From assembly GCF_001015195.1 (NCBI RefSeq), contig NZ_LDES01000093.1, positions 1 to 64,000 of the forward strand: a DNA stretch of 64,000 nt. The letters are read 5' to 3'. Shown one piece after another: positions 26,681-34,603 of the stretch. The translations under genes and the position numbers were made by a program. Below the pieces are notes generated by a model. That model had not been told where the DNA came from. It searched no databases and saw only the letters and a program-made list of their open reading frames with translations. The DNA comes from Sphingomonas sp. Y57 (GTDB lineage: Bacteria > Pseudomonadota > Alphaproteobacteria > Sphingomonadales > Sphingomonadaceae). Each line of letters starts with the position of its first letter. Within the stretch, counting starts at the first letter, position 1.

Positions 26681-26754
26681 TTCCCCTCGCTTCGATCGCG
26701 GCTTGCGCCGAAGACGAGAACCGATTGTTCAGATGCCGCGCCTATGCTGCGATA

Positions 26755-27276
26755 ATGACGATTGAGGCTGAGATAGCGAATGCCGGCGATGATGCCCTGT
26801 GGGCGCGCGTCATCCAGCAGGTGAACGCCTGGCGCGGCGCCTGTCTGCAATGCTTCGCCTCGGTGGAGGTGGCCGTTACCGAGACTTTGCTGCATCTGAG
26901 CGCTCACCCGGGACGAGGACAGTCGGTGAAGCTACGGCATTTGGTCGGGCAACGGCTCGATGACCTGGCTGCACTCGTCAATGAGGGCGGCCCCTTTTCC
27001 GTGGAGGGAAATGGTGTCGCGAGCCTGCTGGCGGAATTTCGGCCCCAGGAGGGGCTGCGCACGATGCTCGCCCATGGCCAGGCGAAGCTGACAGTCGAAC
27101 GGACCAGTCGATGGGCCGCCATCTTTCGTGTGATCGCGATCCGGGCACGGCAGGCTGATCGTTCGACGCTCGTGATCGAAGAGAGCGAGGCGGTGGAGAG
27201 GCTTCAGCAGCTCCGTAAGGTATCGCAGAAATTGTGCTCTGCTCTTGGCAATTTGCGCCGGGCGGTTGCCGTCTGA
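26755..27276 (+). CDS. HEPN-like protein with an RX4H motif
   Basis: A 173-residue, largely helical protein. Residues 30-50 (CLQCFASVEVAVTETLLHLS) and 101-110 (LRTMLAHGQA) fit the two-helix pattern of HEPN domains, with R102 and H107 forming the RX4H motif of RNase-active members. The family assignment is inference from this pattern. No adjacent MNT-type nucleotidyltransferase antitoxin is visible. The start at 26755 is the first ATG in frame after the upstream terminator. Confidence 0.6.
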   Translation: MTIEAEIANAGDDALWARVIQQVNAWRGACLQCFASVEVAVTETLLHLSAHPGRGQSVKLRHLVGQRLDDLAALVNEGGPFSVEGNGVASLLAEFRPQEGLRTMLAHGQAKLTVERTSRWAAIFRVIAIRARQADRSTLVIEESEAVERLQQLRKVSQKLCSALGNLRRAVAV

Positions 27277-27415
27277 AAGTCGGGATTTCTTTGCATCTAT
27301 GCGCTGAGAATGGCGGCTCCGGCGCGGCCCGACCGGGCTCTAGGCTTCGCCCTGAGCCTTGTGCCAAGTCTCAGCCCATTCGGGTGACGATCCCTGCCGT
27401 GGCTGCTCGCACTTC

Positions 27416-27766
27416 TCAACCCTGCGCGCAAACTATGGCCCGGCCGGACGCGCCGCGCGCTGGAGGGCAGTTGGCCAGGCCCGCACGCAAGTGCTCATCG
27501 TGCAGCATTATGTGCCAGGGACGGTCATGGCCGCGCGCCGCGAGATAATAAGCCGCGCCGTCGCAGCCGACCATGCGGCATCGGGCCTGCCGGTCGATGA
27601 GGCTGGCGCCTGCTCCATGGAGCCCGATCAGGGCATCGACATCCTCGCGCATCAAGGCACCGCAGCGGCGGCATTGCGATCGGACGAGGATCTGGCGCAG
27701 CCGCATCGCCTGGAGTGACGCGGTCCAGGCCGGGGCAAGGCGGAAGAGAGTGGCGCTGCTCGTCAT
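27416..27766 (-). CDS. Small cysteine-rich protein, zinc-ribbon-like
   Basis: A 116-residue protein I do not recognise. It carries CRRCG at about residue 32 and CRMVGC at about residue 63, which could form one zinc site. The C-terminal part has HDRPWHIMLHDEHLRAGLANC. The coding pattern looks better on this strand than in the opposite frames. It lies alone among forward genes of the backbone. Confidence 0.5.
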   Translation of the reverse strand: MTSSATLFRLAPAWTASLQAMRLRQILVRSQCRRCGALMREDVDALIGLHGAGASLIDRQARCRMVGCDGAAYYLAARGHDRPWHIMLHDEHLRAGLANCPPARGASGRAIVCAQG

Positions 27767-28025
27767 GACTGGCAGAGGATAGCGCCGGGCTCTCCGCGGA
27801 GCCAGAGGATCAGGTTACCGCAATCACCTCTTTGCGATTCCGCCCGCCAAGACCTTCCTCCTGTCGGCTTGCCTGGCCGGCGCGCGCGCCCGCGCAAGCC
27901 CGCTTTGCGGGCTTCTCCACTGCCGTTGCGACCCTGCGGGTGCGCGGCCGCGCTCTGCCGCCGGCCCTTGGCACGCCTGTCGGAAGGCCCCGGCGGGCGG
28001 GGCCGGACAGATCAGGAGCGTTCTC

Positions 28026-28418
28026 ATGTCCCAATCCTCCCCGAATGCGATGAGCCAGGCCGAGCGGATCGCCCGCGTCGCCGCACTCAATGACGCGCTT
28101 CGCCGGTCCATCCATAGCCCGGGCCGCAACCAGGTCGTGATGACCGGCGGCGTTGCGGCGCTGATCGGCGACATCGCCCTGTTCCGCGGCTTTCGCCGCC
28201 GCGCGGAGATCATCCGGATCGTGCGCGACTATGACAGCTTCACGCCCGACAACGATCCGATCGGCGAGCATGATTTCGGCCGCTTCGAGTTCGAGGATGC
28301 GATCCTCTACTGGAAGATCGACTATTACGATCTCGAGCTCGCCTATGGCTCGGCGGATGCCGCCAACCCCGAGGTCACGACGCGCGTGCTCACCATTCTG
28401 CTGGCCGACGAATATTGA
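28026..28418 (+). CDS. DUF3768 protein
   Basis: A 130-residue protein matching DUF3768, a family of unknown function common on alphaproteobacterial plasmids. Characteristic blocks are RIAALNDALR-like at the N-terminus, GRNQVVMTGGVAALIG, and DFGRFEFEDAILYWKIDYYD. No membrane segment. It is preceded by a 259-base gene-free leader and followed by two abutting hairpins. Confidence 0.85.
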   Translation: MSQSSPNAMSQAERIARVAALNDALRRSIHSPGRNQVVMTGGVAALIGDIALFRGFRRRAEIIRIVRDYDSFTPDNDPIGEHDFGRFEFEDAILYWKIDYYDLELAYGSADAANPEVTTRVLTILLADEY

Positions 28419-28428
28419 TCCGGCGCAG

Positions 28429-28484
28429 CCATCCCCCCGACCGGGGGGATGGCCCGCATAGTCTGCTTGAGCAGACTATGCGGG
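28429..28484. repeat. Two abutting perfect hairpins
   Basis: The first hairpin has 10-bp arms CCATCCCCCC (28429-28438) and GGGGGGATGG (28443-28452) with a GACC loop. The second starts at the next base and has 14-bp arms CCCGCATAGTCTGC (28453-28466) and GCAGACTATGCGGG (28471-28484) with a TTGA loop. They lie 10 bases after the DUF3768 stop codon. No T-run follows. Confidence 0.8.
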
Positions 28485-28509
28485 CAACGGACGCCGCATC
28501 CGCAAATGT

Positions 28510-28523
28510 GGGAGGGGAGGGCG
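28510..28523 (+). repeat. Purine-rich element, copy 5
   Basis: GGGAGGGGAGGGCG lies 87 bases before the start of the 58-residue gene. Confidence 0.5.
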
Positions 28524-28609
28524 CGGGTCTGAGATGCCGCGCGATTGCGCGTGGCCGGCGCCAGTGGCGCCGTTCGCTTGCCCGTTCACTGGCTCCAAGG
28601 AGACTTATC

Positions 28610-28786
28610 ATGGCCGCATATTTCGCCGCGCATCCCGATCACGCGTTTCTCTTCGCGTTCGGCTGCTTCGCCCTCACCGTCTATCTGTTCCGCTATGTCG
28701 GTCCCGGCATTGGCGGTGGCGGCGACTGGTCCTCGCGCGATCATTATGAGCGCAACCTGCGCGATGGTCCGGACGACTATTGCTGA
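28610..28786 (+). CDS. Small membrane protein (58 aa)
   Basis: Short protein with one membrane segment (FLFAFGCFALTVYLFRYVG) followed by a glycine-rich, polar tail (GGGGDWSSRDHYERNLRDG). An AAGGAG lies just before the ATG. It ends 12 bases before the truncated ParA-like gene, so the two may have formed an operon. I do not recognise the family. Confidence 0.6.
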   Translation: MAAYFAAHPDHAFLFAFGCFALTVYLFRYVGPGIGGGGDWSSRDHYERNLRDGPDDYC

Positions 28787-28798
28787 GGTGCCGCGGTC

Positions 28799-28866
28799 AT
28801 GAAGACGATCGTCGTCAGCCTGCTCAAGGGCGGGGTCGGCAAGACCTTCCTCGCCAGTCACGTCTG
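28799..28866 (+). pseudogene. 5' fragment of a ParA/CobQ-like ATPase gene
   Basis: The first about 22 codons encode a ParA-family start: a beta-strand (MKTIVVSLLK) and the Walker A box KGGVGKTFLASH. From about 28860 the sequence no longer encodes this protein and reads as the reverse strand of virB5. The gene is therefore cut off just after the P-loop. The open frame runs on to 29284 only by chance. Confidence 0.8.
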
Positions 28867-29509
28867 CTTCTTGCCGCATTCGCAGCGCCTGCAATTGCAA
28901 GGCGTCGTTCTGGATATGGGCATTCTCGACCCCTACCCTCGCCTGGATATCCATGACCTGCTTGGCGTCCGAAGCGGTATCCAGCGAGGTTCTCAGCTCT
29001 TCGAGGCCGGCGGTACGCTGGGCCGACACGCCATAGGCCGCCTCCGCGATCGCGGCGTCGCGCGCTGCGAGGTCGCCGTTCCGCAAGAGGTTATCGCGGG
29101 ACGCGCGCTCATACGCCGACGCACCTGGCCGCAATTCCGGCAAAGCGATGCGGTTGGCGTCCCGGATACGGGTCGCGGAGCTCCCGAGCGAACCCAGGCT
29201 GGCATTGTCCGACGACATCAGCCGACTGATGTCACGGGCCTCCCGCGGCAGAAGATGGCGCATGGCATCGGTGGAAAGAGATGATGCGATGCCGTTGACG
29301 TCGGTGACCTGGTTGAAGCTGCCATAGAGCTGCTTCGCTTCTGCGATCTGCTCCTTCCCCTGATCGATCATCGACAGGGTGTTTTTCACCGTGGCCAGCG
29401 CCTGCAGATAACCGGAGCTGTCGTAGACGGGGATGCCTTGCGCAACTGCAGGCCCCGCCATTCCTAGGGCGATGGCGCCAAGTGCTGCGTATATGCCCTT
29501 ACCCATAGC

Positions 29510-31921
29510 TCATCCTTTCCTGATCGATGCAGACCGACGCTGCTGGTGAAAAAGAGGCAGCCATTTCGCCGGGTCGTCGCCGACATCAGCGCGAATGGCA
29601 TCGAGGAGCGTCACGGTTTCCGTGGTGCCCGAGAGCACCGCGAGCTCGTCGGAGAGGCCGCCCAGGTCCAGTTCCACCACGATCGAGTCATGACCCTGCT
29701 TGATGAGGAAGCGGCGAGACTCGGGGTTCAGGTCGTGACGGACGAGCTTGAATTCCGCCTGGGTCAGGCCCAGCCCGTCGATATAATCCGTTTCACGCCC
29801 ATAGGGGTTGGGCAGCAGGATCTTGGTCGCGACCTGCTCCATGATACTGTGTGAGATATCCGAGCGCAGCGCATCGGCCGGGCTCTGCGTGCCGAAAACC
29901 AAGAAGGCGTTCTGCTTGCGGTAGGTCTTCAGGCCATCCTGGGCAAAGGCGCGGAAAGCGTCATCACCCAGCGCCTTCCAGAACTCATCGATGTCGATCA
30001 CCAGTCGGCGGCCATCCAGAAGGCCGTCGATGCGATGGAACATGTACATCATGATCGGCGTGCGAACTTCCGGATTGTCGAGGAAGTCGGTCATGTCGAA
30101 GCCGAGGAACGGCGCATCGAGCGACAAAGCATCGATCTCGTTGTCGAACACCCAACCCAGCGATCCGCCCCGCGACCATTTCTCAAGTCGAGCGCCGATG
30201 CCTTCCGGGTCGCGCTGGCCGAGCAGCTGGCGCAGGGCCAGAATGGATCGGTTCTCCGGTGCGAGCCGCCCGAGCGACGCCAAGCCTTCGTCGATCATAC
30301 GCTCCTGGGTGACGCCCAGCGGGCCGCCCGGCGGCGTCACCAGCTGCCGGATCAGACGACCGAGAAAGACGAGGTTGCGCGGTCCATATTCGAGCGCCCG
30401 CAGCGGCGCGAAGCCGGTTGGCTCCCCGTTCTTCAGCGTCAGATAGATCCCGCCAACAGACCGCACGTAGATCTCGGCGCCGCGATCCTTGTCGATGAAG
30501 ATCTGCTGCGCGCCCGTCTTCTCGAGCTGCGCCATCAGGAAGTTCTGAACGACCGTTTTGCCCGCGCCCGAGGGACCGATAATGAGCGTGTGGCCGAGAT
30601 CCCCGACATGGAAGTTGAAATAGTAGGGCGATTGCGCGGCCGTCTTCATCAGCGCGATCGCCGGACCCCAATGATTTCCGCTCGGCCGGCCCGCGGGATA
30701 GGTATGGAAGGGTGCCAATGCGGCGAAATTCCGCGATGTGATTGCCGCCGGCCGCGCCCGCCACGCGAAGTTACCGGGAAGCTGAGCCCAGAAGGCTGCT
30801 TCGAGCGCCGGACCTTCCCTCGCCGACACCAGACCAGCGTCCGCGAGCGCCGCCCGCGCGGCCGACAGATTATCGGCGAGCCGCCTCTGGCTCTCGGCAA
30901 ACACCCCAAGCGAGAAGTGATGTTCGCCCAGCACGAACCGATTGCTTTGAAGATCGTCGGCGGCGTCTTCAAGGTCGAGCGCCTGGCTTGCTGCCGCGTC
31001 CTCGGTCGAGGCCATCTGGTTCTGTCGCCGGCGCAGCCTTTCGGCCGCGCGCGCCTTCCCCATGAAGGTGAAGGATTGCGACACGACGAACGCGAAATCC
31101 TGGCCGAGCAGAGCGTTCATCTGACCGGGACGGGTGAGCGCAGGATATTCCCGGATGCCGAAAATCCCCAGCCAGCGGCTCGCATCATGGGCGCGGATCT
31201 CGACCGTCTCGCGTCCGAAGATCACCCGCTCGCCGTAGAGTGCGGATCCAAGATGGCCTCGGACCAGCGGCACCTTGGCCTTGGCGCCCATCATGACTTG
31301 CTCGAGCACTTCGAGCGGCCTGGAGAATAGGAGGCCATTTTGCTCATAGAGGCCGAGCCGTGCGGGGCTGCACCGCCGGAGGAGCTTTTCGATATCGCGC
31401 GCCTTCTCCTCGAAGCGGGCCAGTTCGTCAGGGTCGATTTCTTCATCGGCCGCCCTGGCCTTGGCGATGCGCTTGAGGAGAAGCCCCGTCCGATCGGCCG
31501 AGCCGACCGCCGGCCGCATGATCAGCGTCAGATAGTGCTCGTTGACGAACATGCGCTTGGCAGTCACCCGCGCGCGATATTTTTCGTCCAGTTCGGCCGC
31601 GAAGTCCGAGCGGAATTGGCCTTCGGGATAGTCATCGACCGGGCGGCGAACGATGTGGGTCCAGAGCGCGAGCCGGTCGTCGGCAATGTTGCGCCAGGTG
31701 CCGTTGAGCTTCTCATGCCAGTCGTTGAGGTGGATCGGATCCGCGGTTTCGAAGGCGAGCCCCTCGAGGCGGAACATCATCATGAGGTCGCCGCTATCGA
31801 GCGCGATCACCTCCGACGTCACGTGGCGCGCATAGGGCAGATAGCGCCCAGGCTCGGCCTCTTGCCGCAATATGCGCCACGGCGTCTTGCGCGGCGGGAG
31901 CTGGGCAGCCGCGCTAGCCAC
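29510..31921 (-). CDS. virB4: VirB4/TrbE-type conjugation ATPase
   Basis: Large ATPase energising pilus assembly. Walker A is GPSGAGKTVVQNFL and Walker B is LVIDIDEFWKAL; both lie in the C-terminal RecA-like domain. The N-terminal half carries the VirB4 motifs ALDSGDLMMMFRLEG and RDIEKLLRRCSPARLG. About 803 residues from a GTG at 31921; a TTG at 31927 would add two residues. It overlaps the end of virB3 by 8 bases and is 3 bases from virB5. Confidence 0.92.
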   Translation of the reverse strand: MASAAAQLPPRKTPWRILRQEAEPGRYLPYARHVTSEVIALDSGDLMMMFRLEGLAFETADPIHLNDWHEKLNGTWRNIADDRLALWTHIVRRPVDDYPEGQFRSDFAAELDEKYRARVTAKRMFVNEHYLTLIMRPAVGSADRTGLLLKRIAKARAADEEIDPDELARFEEKARDIEKLLRRCSPARLGLYEQNGLLFSRPLEVLEQVMMGAKAKVPLVRGHLGSALYGERVIFGRETVEIRAHDASRWLGIFGIREYPALTRPGQMNALLGQDFAFVVSQSFTFMGKARAAERLRRRQNQMASTEDAAASQALDLEDAADDLQSNRFVLGEHHFSLGVFAESQRRLADNLSAARAALADAGLVSAREGPALEAAFWAQLPGNFAWRARPAAITSRNFAALAPFHTYPAGRPSGNHWGPAIALMKTAAQSPYYFNFHVGDLGHTLIIGPSGAGKTVVQNFLMAQLEKTGAQQIFIDKDRGAEIYVRSVGGIYLTLKNGEPTGFAPLRALEYGPRNLVFLGRLIRQLVTPPGGPLGVTQERMIDEGLASLGRLAPENRSILALRQLLGQRDPEGIGARLEKWSRGGSLGWVFDNEIDALSLDAPFLGFDMTDFLDNPEVRTPIMMYMFHRIDGLLDGRRLVIDIDEFWKALGDDAFRAFAQDGLKTYRKQNAFLVFGTQSPADALRSDISHSIMEQVATKILLPNPYGRETDYIDGLGLTQAEFKLVRHDLNPESRRFLIKQGHDSIVVELDLGGLSDELAVLSGTTETVTLLDAIRADVGDDPAKWLPLFHQQRRSASIRKG

Positions 31922-32264
31922 GCGCAAAGCCCTTGCGTTTCAGCCCGGCGACCGGGAGCGGCGAATAGGAACTGCCGCCCCACCAGACGCGGTTCCGGTT
32001 GCGCGCCTTGGTCATGGTCCAGAGGGACAGCAGCCGGAAGGCGTTGGCATCATGCCGCACGATGAGCCGTGCAACAGCAAGACAGGCGCCTCCGATGGCG
32101 CCGGCATAGAGCGGGTTGCCGCTGACGATCAAAGTGAGACAGGCGGCAAGCGCGATCGGCAACGAGGCTTCGAGCGGCACGCCGAGCCACATCGTCGGGC
32201 GCGTGACCGCGAGAAACAACGTCTCCTCGCGCAGCCGCTCGTCCAGCGCGGCGCTCTCCTTCAC
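31914..32264 (-). CDS. virB3: VirB3-like inner-membrane protein
   Basis: A 116-residue protein with the VirB3/TrbD pattern: a polar N-terminus with EETLFLAVTRPTMWLGVP, two hydrophobic segments (LPIALAACLTLIVSG and AGAIGGACLAVARLIV), and a basic tail. I chose the GTG at 32264, which overlaps the virB2 stop. Confidence 0.82.
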   Translation of the reverse strand: MKESAALDERLREETLFLAVTRPTMWLGVPLEASLPIALAACLTLIVSGNPLYAGAIGGACLAVARLIVRHDANAFRLLSLWTMTKARNRNRVWWGGSSYSPLPVAGLKRKGFARG

Positions 32265-32599
32265 GCGCCACCCGTGATGGTGTCGACGATCCACTGCGCG
32301 CTGAAGACGATGAAGATGCCAACAATGACCGTCACCAGAAGGCCGAGGCTGGCGCGCCCGGTGAAAAACATGAACCCGACGATCACGACCGCGATCACCG
32401 CGATGGTCTTGGCGAAGGTCCCGGTGAGCCAGGTCTTGATGTTCTCCGCCATGGACGTGATGCCGTCGGCACCTTGCGCGTGCGCAGGATCGCTCAGCAG
32501 TATCGAGACAAGCAGCGCCAATGCCATCACGCCGATGATGCGCAGCAGAAGTCGCGCCCATTGTGGCCGTCCGCCCAGGTGGGCGGTGATTGCTGTCAT
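32261..32599 (-). CDS. virB2: VirB2/TrbC-like pilin
   Basis: Major pilin precursor of 112 residues. It has a long signal region ending near LLSDPAHAQGA and two hydrophobic helices (KTIAVIAVVIVGFMFFTG; LGLLVTVIVGIFIVFSAQWI), as in VirB2. It overlaps virB1 and virB3 by 4 bases each. Confidence 0.87.
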   Translation of the reverse strand: MTAITAHLGGRPQWARLLLRIIGVMALALLVSILLSDPAHAQGADGITSMAENIKTWLTGTFAKTIAVIAVVIVGFMFFTGRASLGLLVTVIVGIFIVFSAQWIVDTITGGA

Positions 32600-33261
32600 G
32601 GATGCTGTCCTTTCTGAGATGCGGCCCCGTCGCCGAACACCATGAGCGAGGCCTGGCTCGCCCTCGCCGCTGTTTTCCACCCGGCTGCGGCCGGGGGCGA
32701 AACAGGGGTATCGGGTGGCGGAGCGAAGGCCGGAGCCGCTGGGGCAACGACCGAGTTTCTGGTTGCCGGCGCCGTACTCCGGATCAACGGAATGACGGCC
32801 GACGCGCTGGCATAGACCCTGGCGACATAGCCGTTGCGAAAGCCGCGCTGCCGGTCGCCGGTATTGTACAGCGACAGGGCGGTCGCGATCGCGTGATCGC
32901 GGCTCGGGGCAAGGCGCGCGACCGCCTGGTAGTTGGTCGCTAGGACACGCGCGGCGGCGGCTAGGTTGGAGCAGGGCTCGAATGCATTTTCCACCGAAAG
33001 CCCCAGCCAGCCGAGATTGGCGCTGTTGATCTGCCCCAGGCCGAGATCGATGTTGTAGCCTCGACCAATCAGGCTGCGCGCCGCAGCGATTGCCTGCGCC
33101 TTGGTCGCGGGCTTTGGCGCGCGCACGCCGGGACTATTGACCCCGATTGCGAGACTGTTGAACCGGCTCTCCGTGTGGACGATCGAAATGAGCGTCTCAG
33201 GCGCCACCGTCGGTGCGCAAGCTCCTGCAAGCGAAAGAAGGGTGGCGACATCGAGGATCAT
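32596..33261 (-). CDS. virB1: VirB1-like lytic transglycosylase
   Basis: Peptidoglycan-cleaving enzyme that makes room for the secretion channel. The catalytic glutamate lies in SIVHTESRFNSLAIG. GLGQINSANLGWLGLS and ATALSLYNTGD complete the SLT fold. 221 residues with a hydrophobic N-terminus (LDVATLLSLAGACA). The C-terminal 60 residues are proline/alanine-rich. It overlaps both neighbours by 4 bases. Confidence 0.9.
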   Translation of the reverse strand: MILDVATLLSLAGACAPTVAPETLISIVHTESRFNSLAIGVNSPGVRAPKPATKAQAIAAARSLIGRGYNIDLGLGQINSANLGWLGLSVENAFEPCSNLAAAARVLATNYQAVARLAPSRDHAIATALSLYNTGDRQRGFRNGYVARVYASASAVIPLIRSTAPATRNSVVAPAAPAFAPPPDTPVSPPAAAGWKTAARASQASLMVFGDGAASQKGQHP

Positions 33262-33596
33262 CGGCGGCCGCCGTCCAAACGCTCGATGCCGGCCAGCGAG
33301 AAGGTCTGGCTGCGGCCGTCGTTGAACGTGATGACCACCCGGCGGCGAGTTGTGGAATCGCGATCATAGACCTTCGTGCGGGCGACGCCGCCGCTACAGC
33401 CGGGAAAGGCGCCGCCGGTGGCCAAGCGTTGCCATAGCTTGGTCATCGGCGACACGCATTGCGCGTATTGGGTCGCGCCACCGGGATTGGAAAGACACAG
33501 GAGAACCTGGCAGCCCAGGTCATTCGCCGCTGCCGGTGCGCTTGGAAGGGCTGTGGCGAGGGCGAGCATCGCCATGCCGAATATTGCACGTTGCAT
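33258..33596 (-). CDS. TrbM/KikA-like exported conjugation protein
   Basis: A 112-residue exported protein with a signal peptide (MQRAIFGMAMLALATALPSA) and a cysteine-containing core (GCQVLLCLSNPGG, CVSPMTKLWQRL). This fits the TrbM/KikA/MpfK family that accompanies type IV secretion genes. First gene of the remaining cluster, 63 bases from the convergently placed 3' end of the phyH gene upstream on the same strand. Confidence 0.75.
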   Translation of the reverse strand: MQRAIFGMAMLALATALPSAPAAANDLGCQVLLCLSNPGGATQYAQCVSPMTKLWQRLATGGAFPGCSGGVARTKVYDRDSTTRRRVVITFNDGRSQTFSLAGIERLDGGRR

Positions 33597-33659
33597 CGGG
33601 TCTTCCCCCGCGAGAGACAGCTCCCGCGTCGGGAAATGCCGTCAGCTATCCGTTGGATT

Positions 33660-34592
33660 TCACCTCTCTTTTGTTCCGACCGCGCTCGATTTCGGCAATC
33701 CCCCTAGCCGGGGGGGGAGTTGATCGGTTTGCTGCCGCAGGAATTCGGACAGAGCGCCTTCCTGGTCGGGCCGGAGAGCATCGATTGCGGCGAGATGGTC
33801 TGGCGGATCGCCGCCGAGCAGGATGGACGGGCACTGCCCGTCATAATTGCCGAGATTGGGGCGGTGCTGCTGGTAGCCGACCAGCGCGGCAAGCTCGGGA
33901 TCGAATGCGCTGGCCACCTCGGGCGGATAGGTCAGCCACTGGTTCTCATAGGGCTTCAGCCAGCCGAGGCAGTAGCTGACGATGATGCCTCGGCGCACCG
34001 CGTTTGAACGATTCGCGCCGGCGCCATGGAGGGTCGATCCCAGGAATATGATCGCCGATCCCGGATCCGCTTCGATGGCGACCGGCTCCGCGCCGTCGTC
34101 GCCCTGCCCGCCATTGTGGCTCCCCGGCCAGACCAGCGTCGCCCCATTTTCGGCCTTGAACGGCGAAATCGGCCACATGACGTTGACGAGATATTCGAGC
34201 TCGCCGGTCGGACCGCGCCACATGTCCTGATCCCGGTGCGGAAATTGCGCTGGCGCCCCCGGGTGCAGCTCGAGCGCTTGCGTGAGGTTGAGCTGGACCG
34301 TGTCGCACCAGGGCTCGAGGATAGCGTGGACGAGGCGCATGACGGCAGGGTTTTGGACAAGACTTTCAACCGTCGGCGCGCGCTTCAGCAGGCCACCGAA
34401 GCGTTTTGTCCGAGGGCCGTAGAATCCGCCCTGGCAGAAAGGCGTGGCGGCAAAACGCGGATGGAGGGATCGATTGATCTCCTCGATGCGTGACCGAGAC
34501 TCGACATCCCGCAGGATGCAGAAGCCGTGCTGCCGCAGATTTTCGTCGGCTTTGGTCGCGGCGGAGACGCCGCGCGGTGCGATCGTGGCCAT
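33660..34592 (-). CDS. PhyH-family Fe(II)/2-oxoglutarate dioxygenase
   Basis: A 310-residue member of the phytanoyl-CoA dioxygenase family. The iron ligands fit HRD in PAQFPHRDQDMW and the histidine in STLHGAGANRS; the 2-oxoglutarate arginine is in AVRRGIIVSYC. AGGAGG lies six bases before the chosen ATG. It starts 11 bases after luxI in the same operon. A phyH-like gene next to luxI is, as I recall, a recurring arrangement in Novosphingobium and relatives. A substrate or signal-modifying role is not known to me. Confidence 0.85.
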   Translation of the reverse strand: MATIAPRGVSAATKADENLRQHGFCILRDVESRSRIEEINRSLHPRFAATPFCQGGFYGPRTKRFGGLLKRAPTVESLVQNPAVMRLVHAILEPWCDTVQLNLTQALELHPGAPAQFPHRDQDMWRGPTGELEYLVNVMWPISPFKAENGATLVWPGSHNGGQGDDGAEPVAIEADPGSAIIFLGSTLHGAGANRSNAVRRGIIVSYCLGWLKPYENQWLTYPPEVASAFDPELAALVGYQQHRPNLGNYDGQCPSILLGGDPPDHLAAIDALRPDQEGALSEFLRQQTDQLPPRLGGLPKSSAVGTKER

Positions 34593-34603
34593 GATCGCCC
34601 TCC

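Larger units (their letters stand above)
28586..29506 (-). pseudogene. VirB5/TrbJ-like gene with replaced C-terminus
   Basis: Minor pilus protein of a type IV secretion system. It has a signal peptide (MGKGIYAALGAIALGMAGPAVA) cleaved near AQG, a helical middle (DSSGYLQALATVKNTLSMID), and the family's C-terminal signature NDALQLQALRMRQEAD. After that signature, about 28862, the frame enters antisense ParA-gene sequence and adds about 90 unrelated residues up to a stop at 28586. The natural C-terminus is lost, so the protein is probably impaired. It is the last gene of the remaining virB cluster. Confidence 0.78.

Noticed and set aside
28799-29284. 161-codon ParA-like open frame
   Set aside because: Only the first about 22 codons are ParA-like; the remainder is antisense virB5, so it is listed as a gene fragment.
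30035-31330. Open frame of 431 codons on the plus strand
   Set aside because: It is antisense to virB4.
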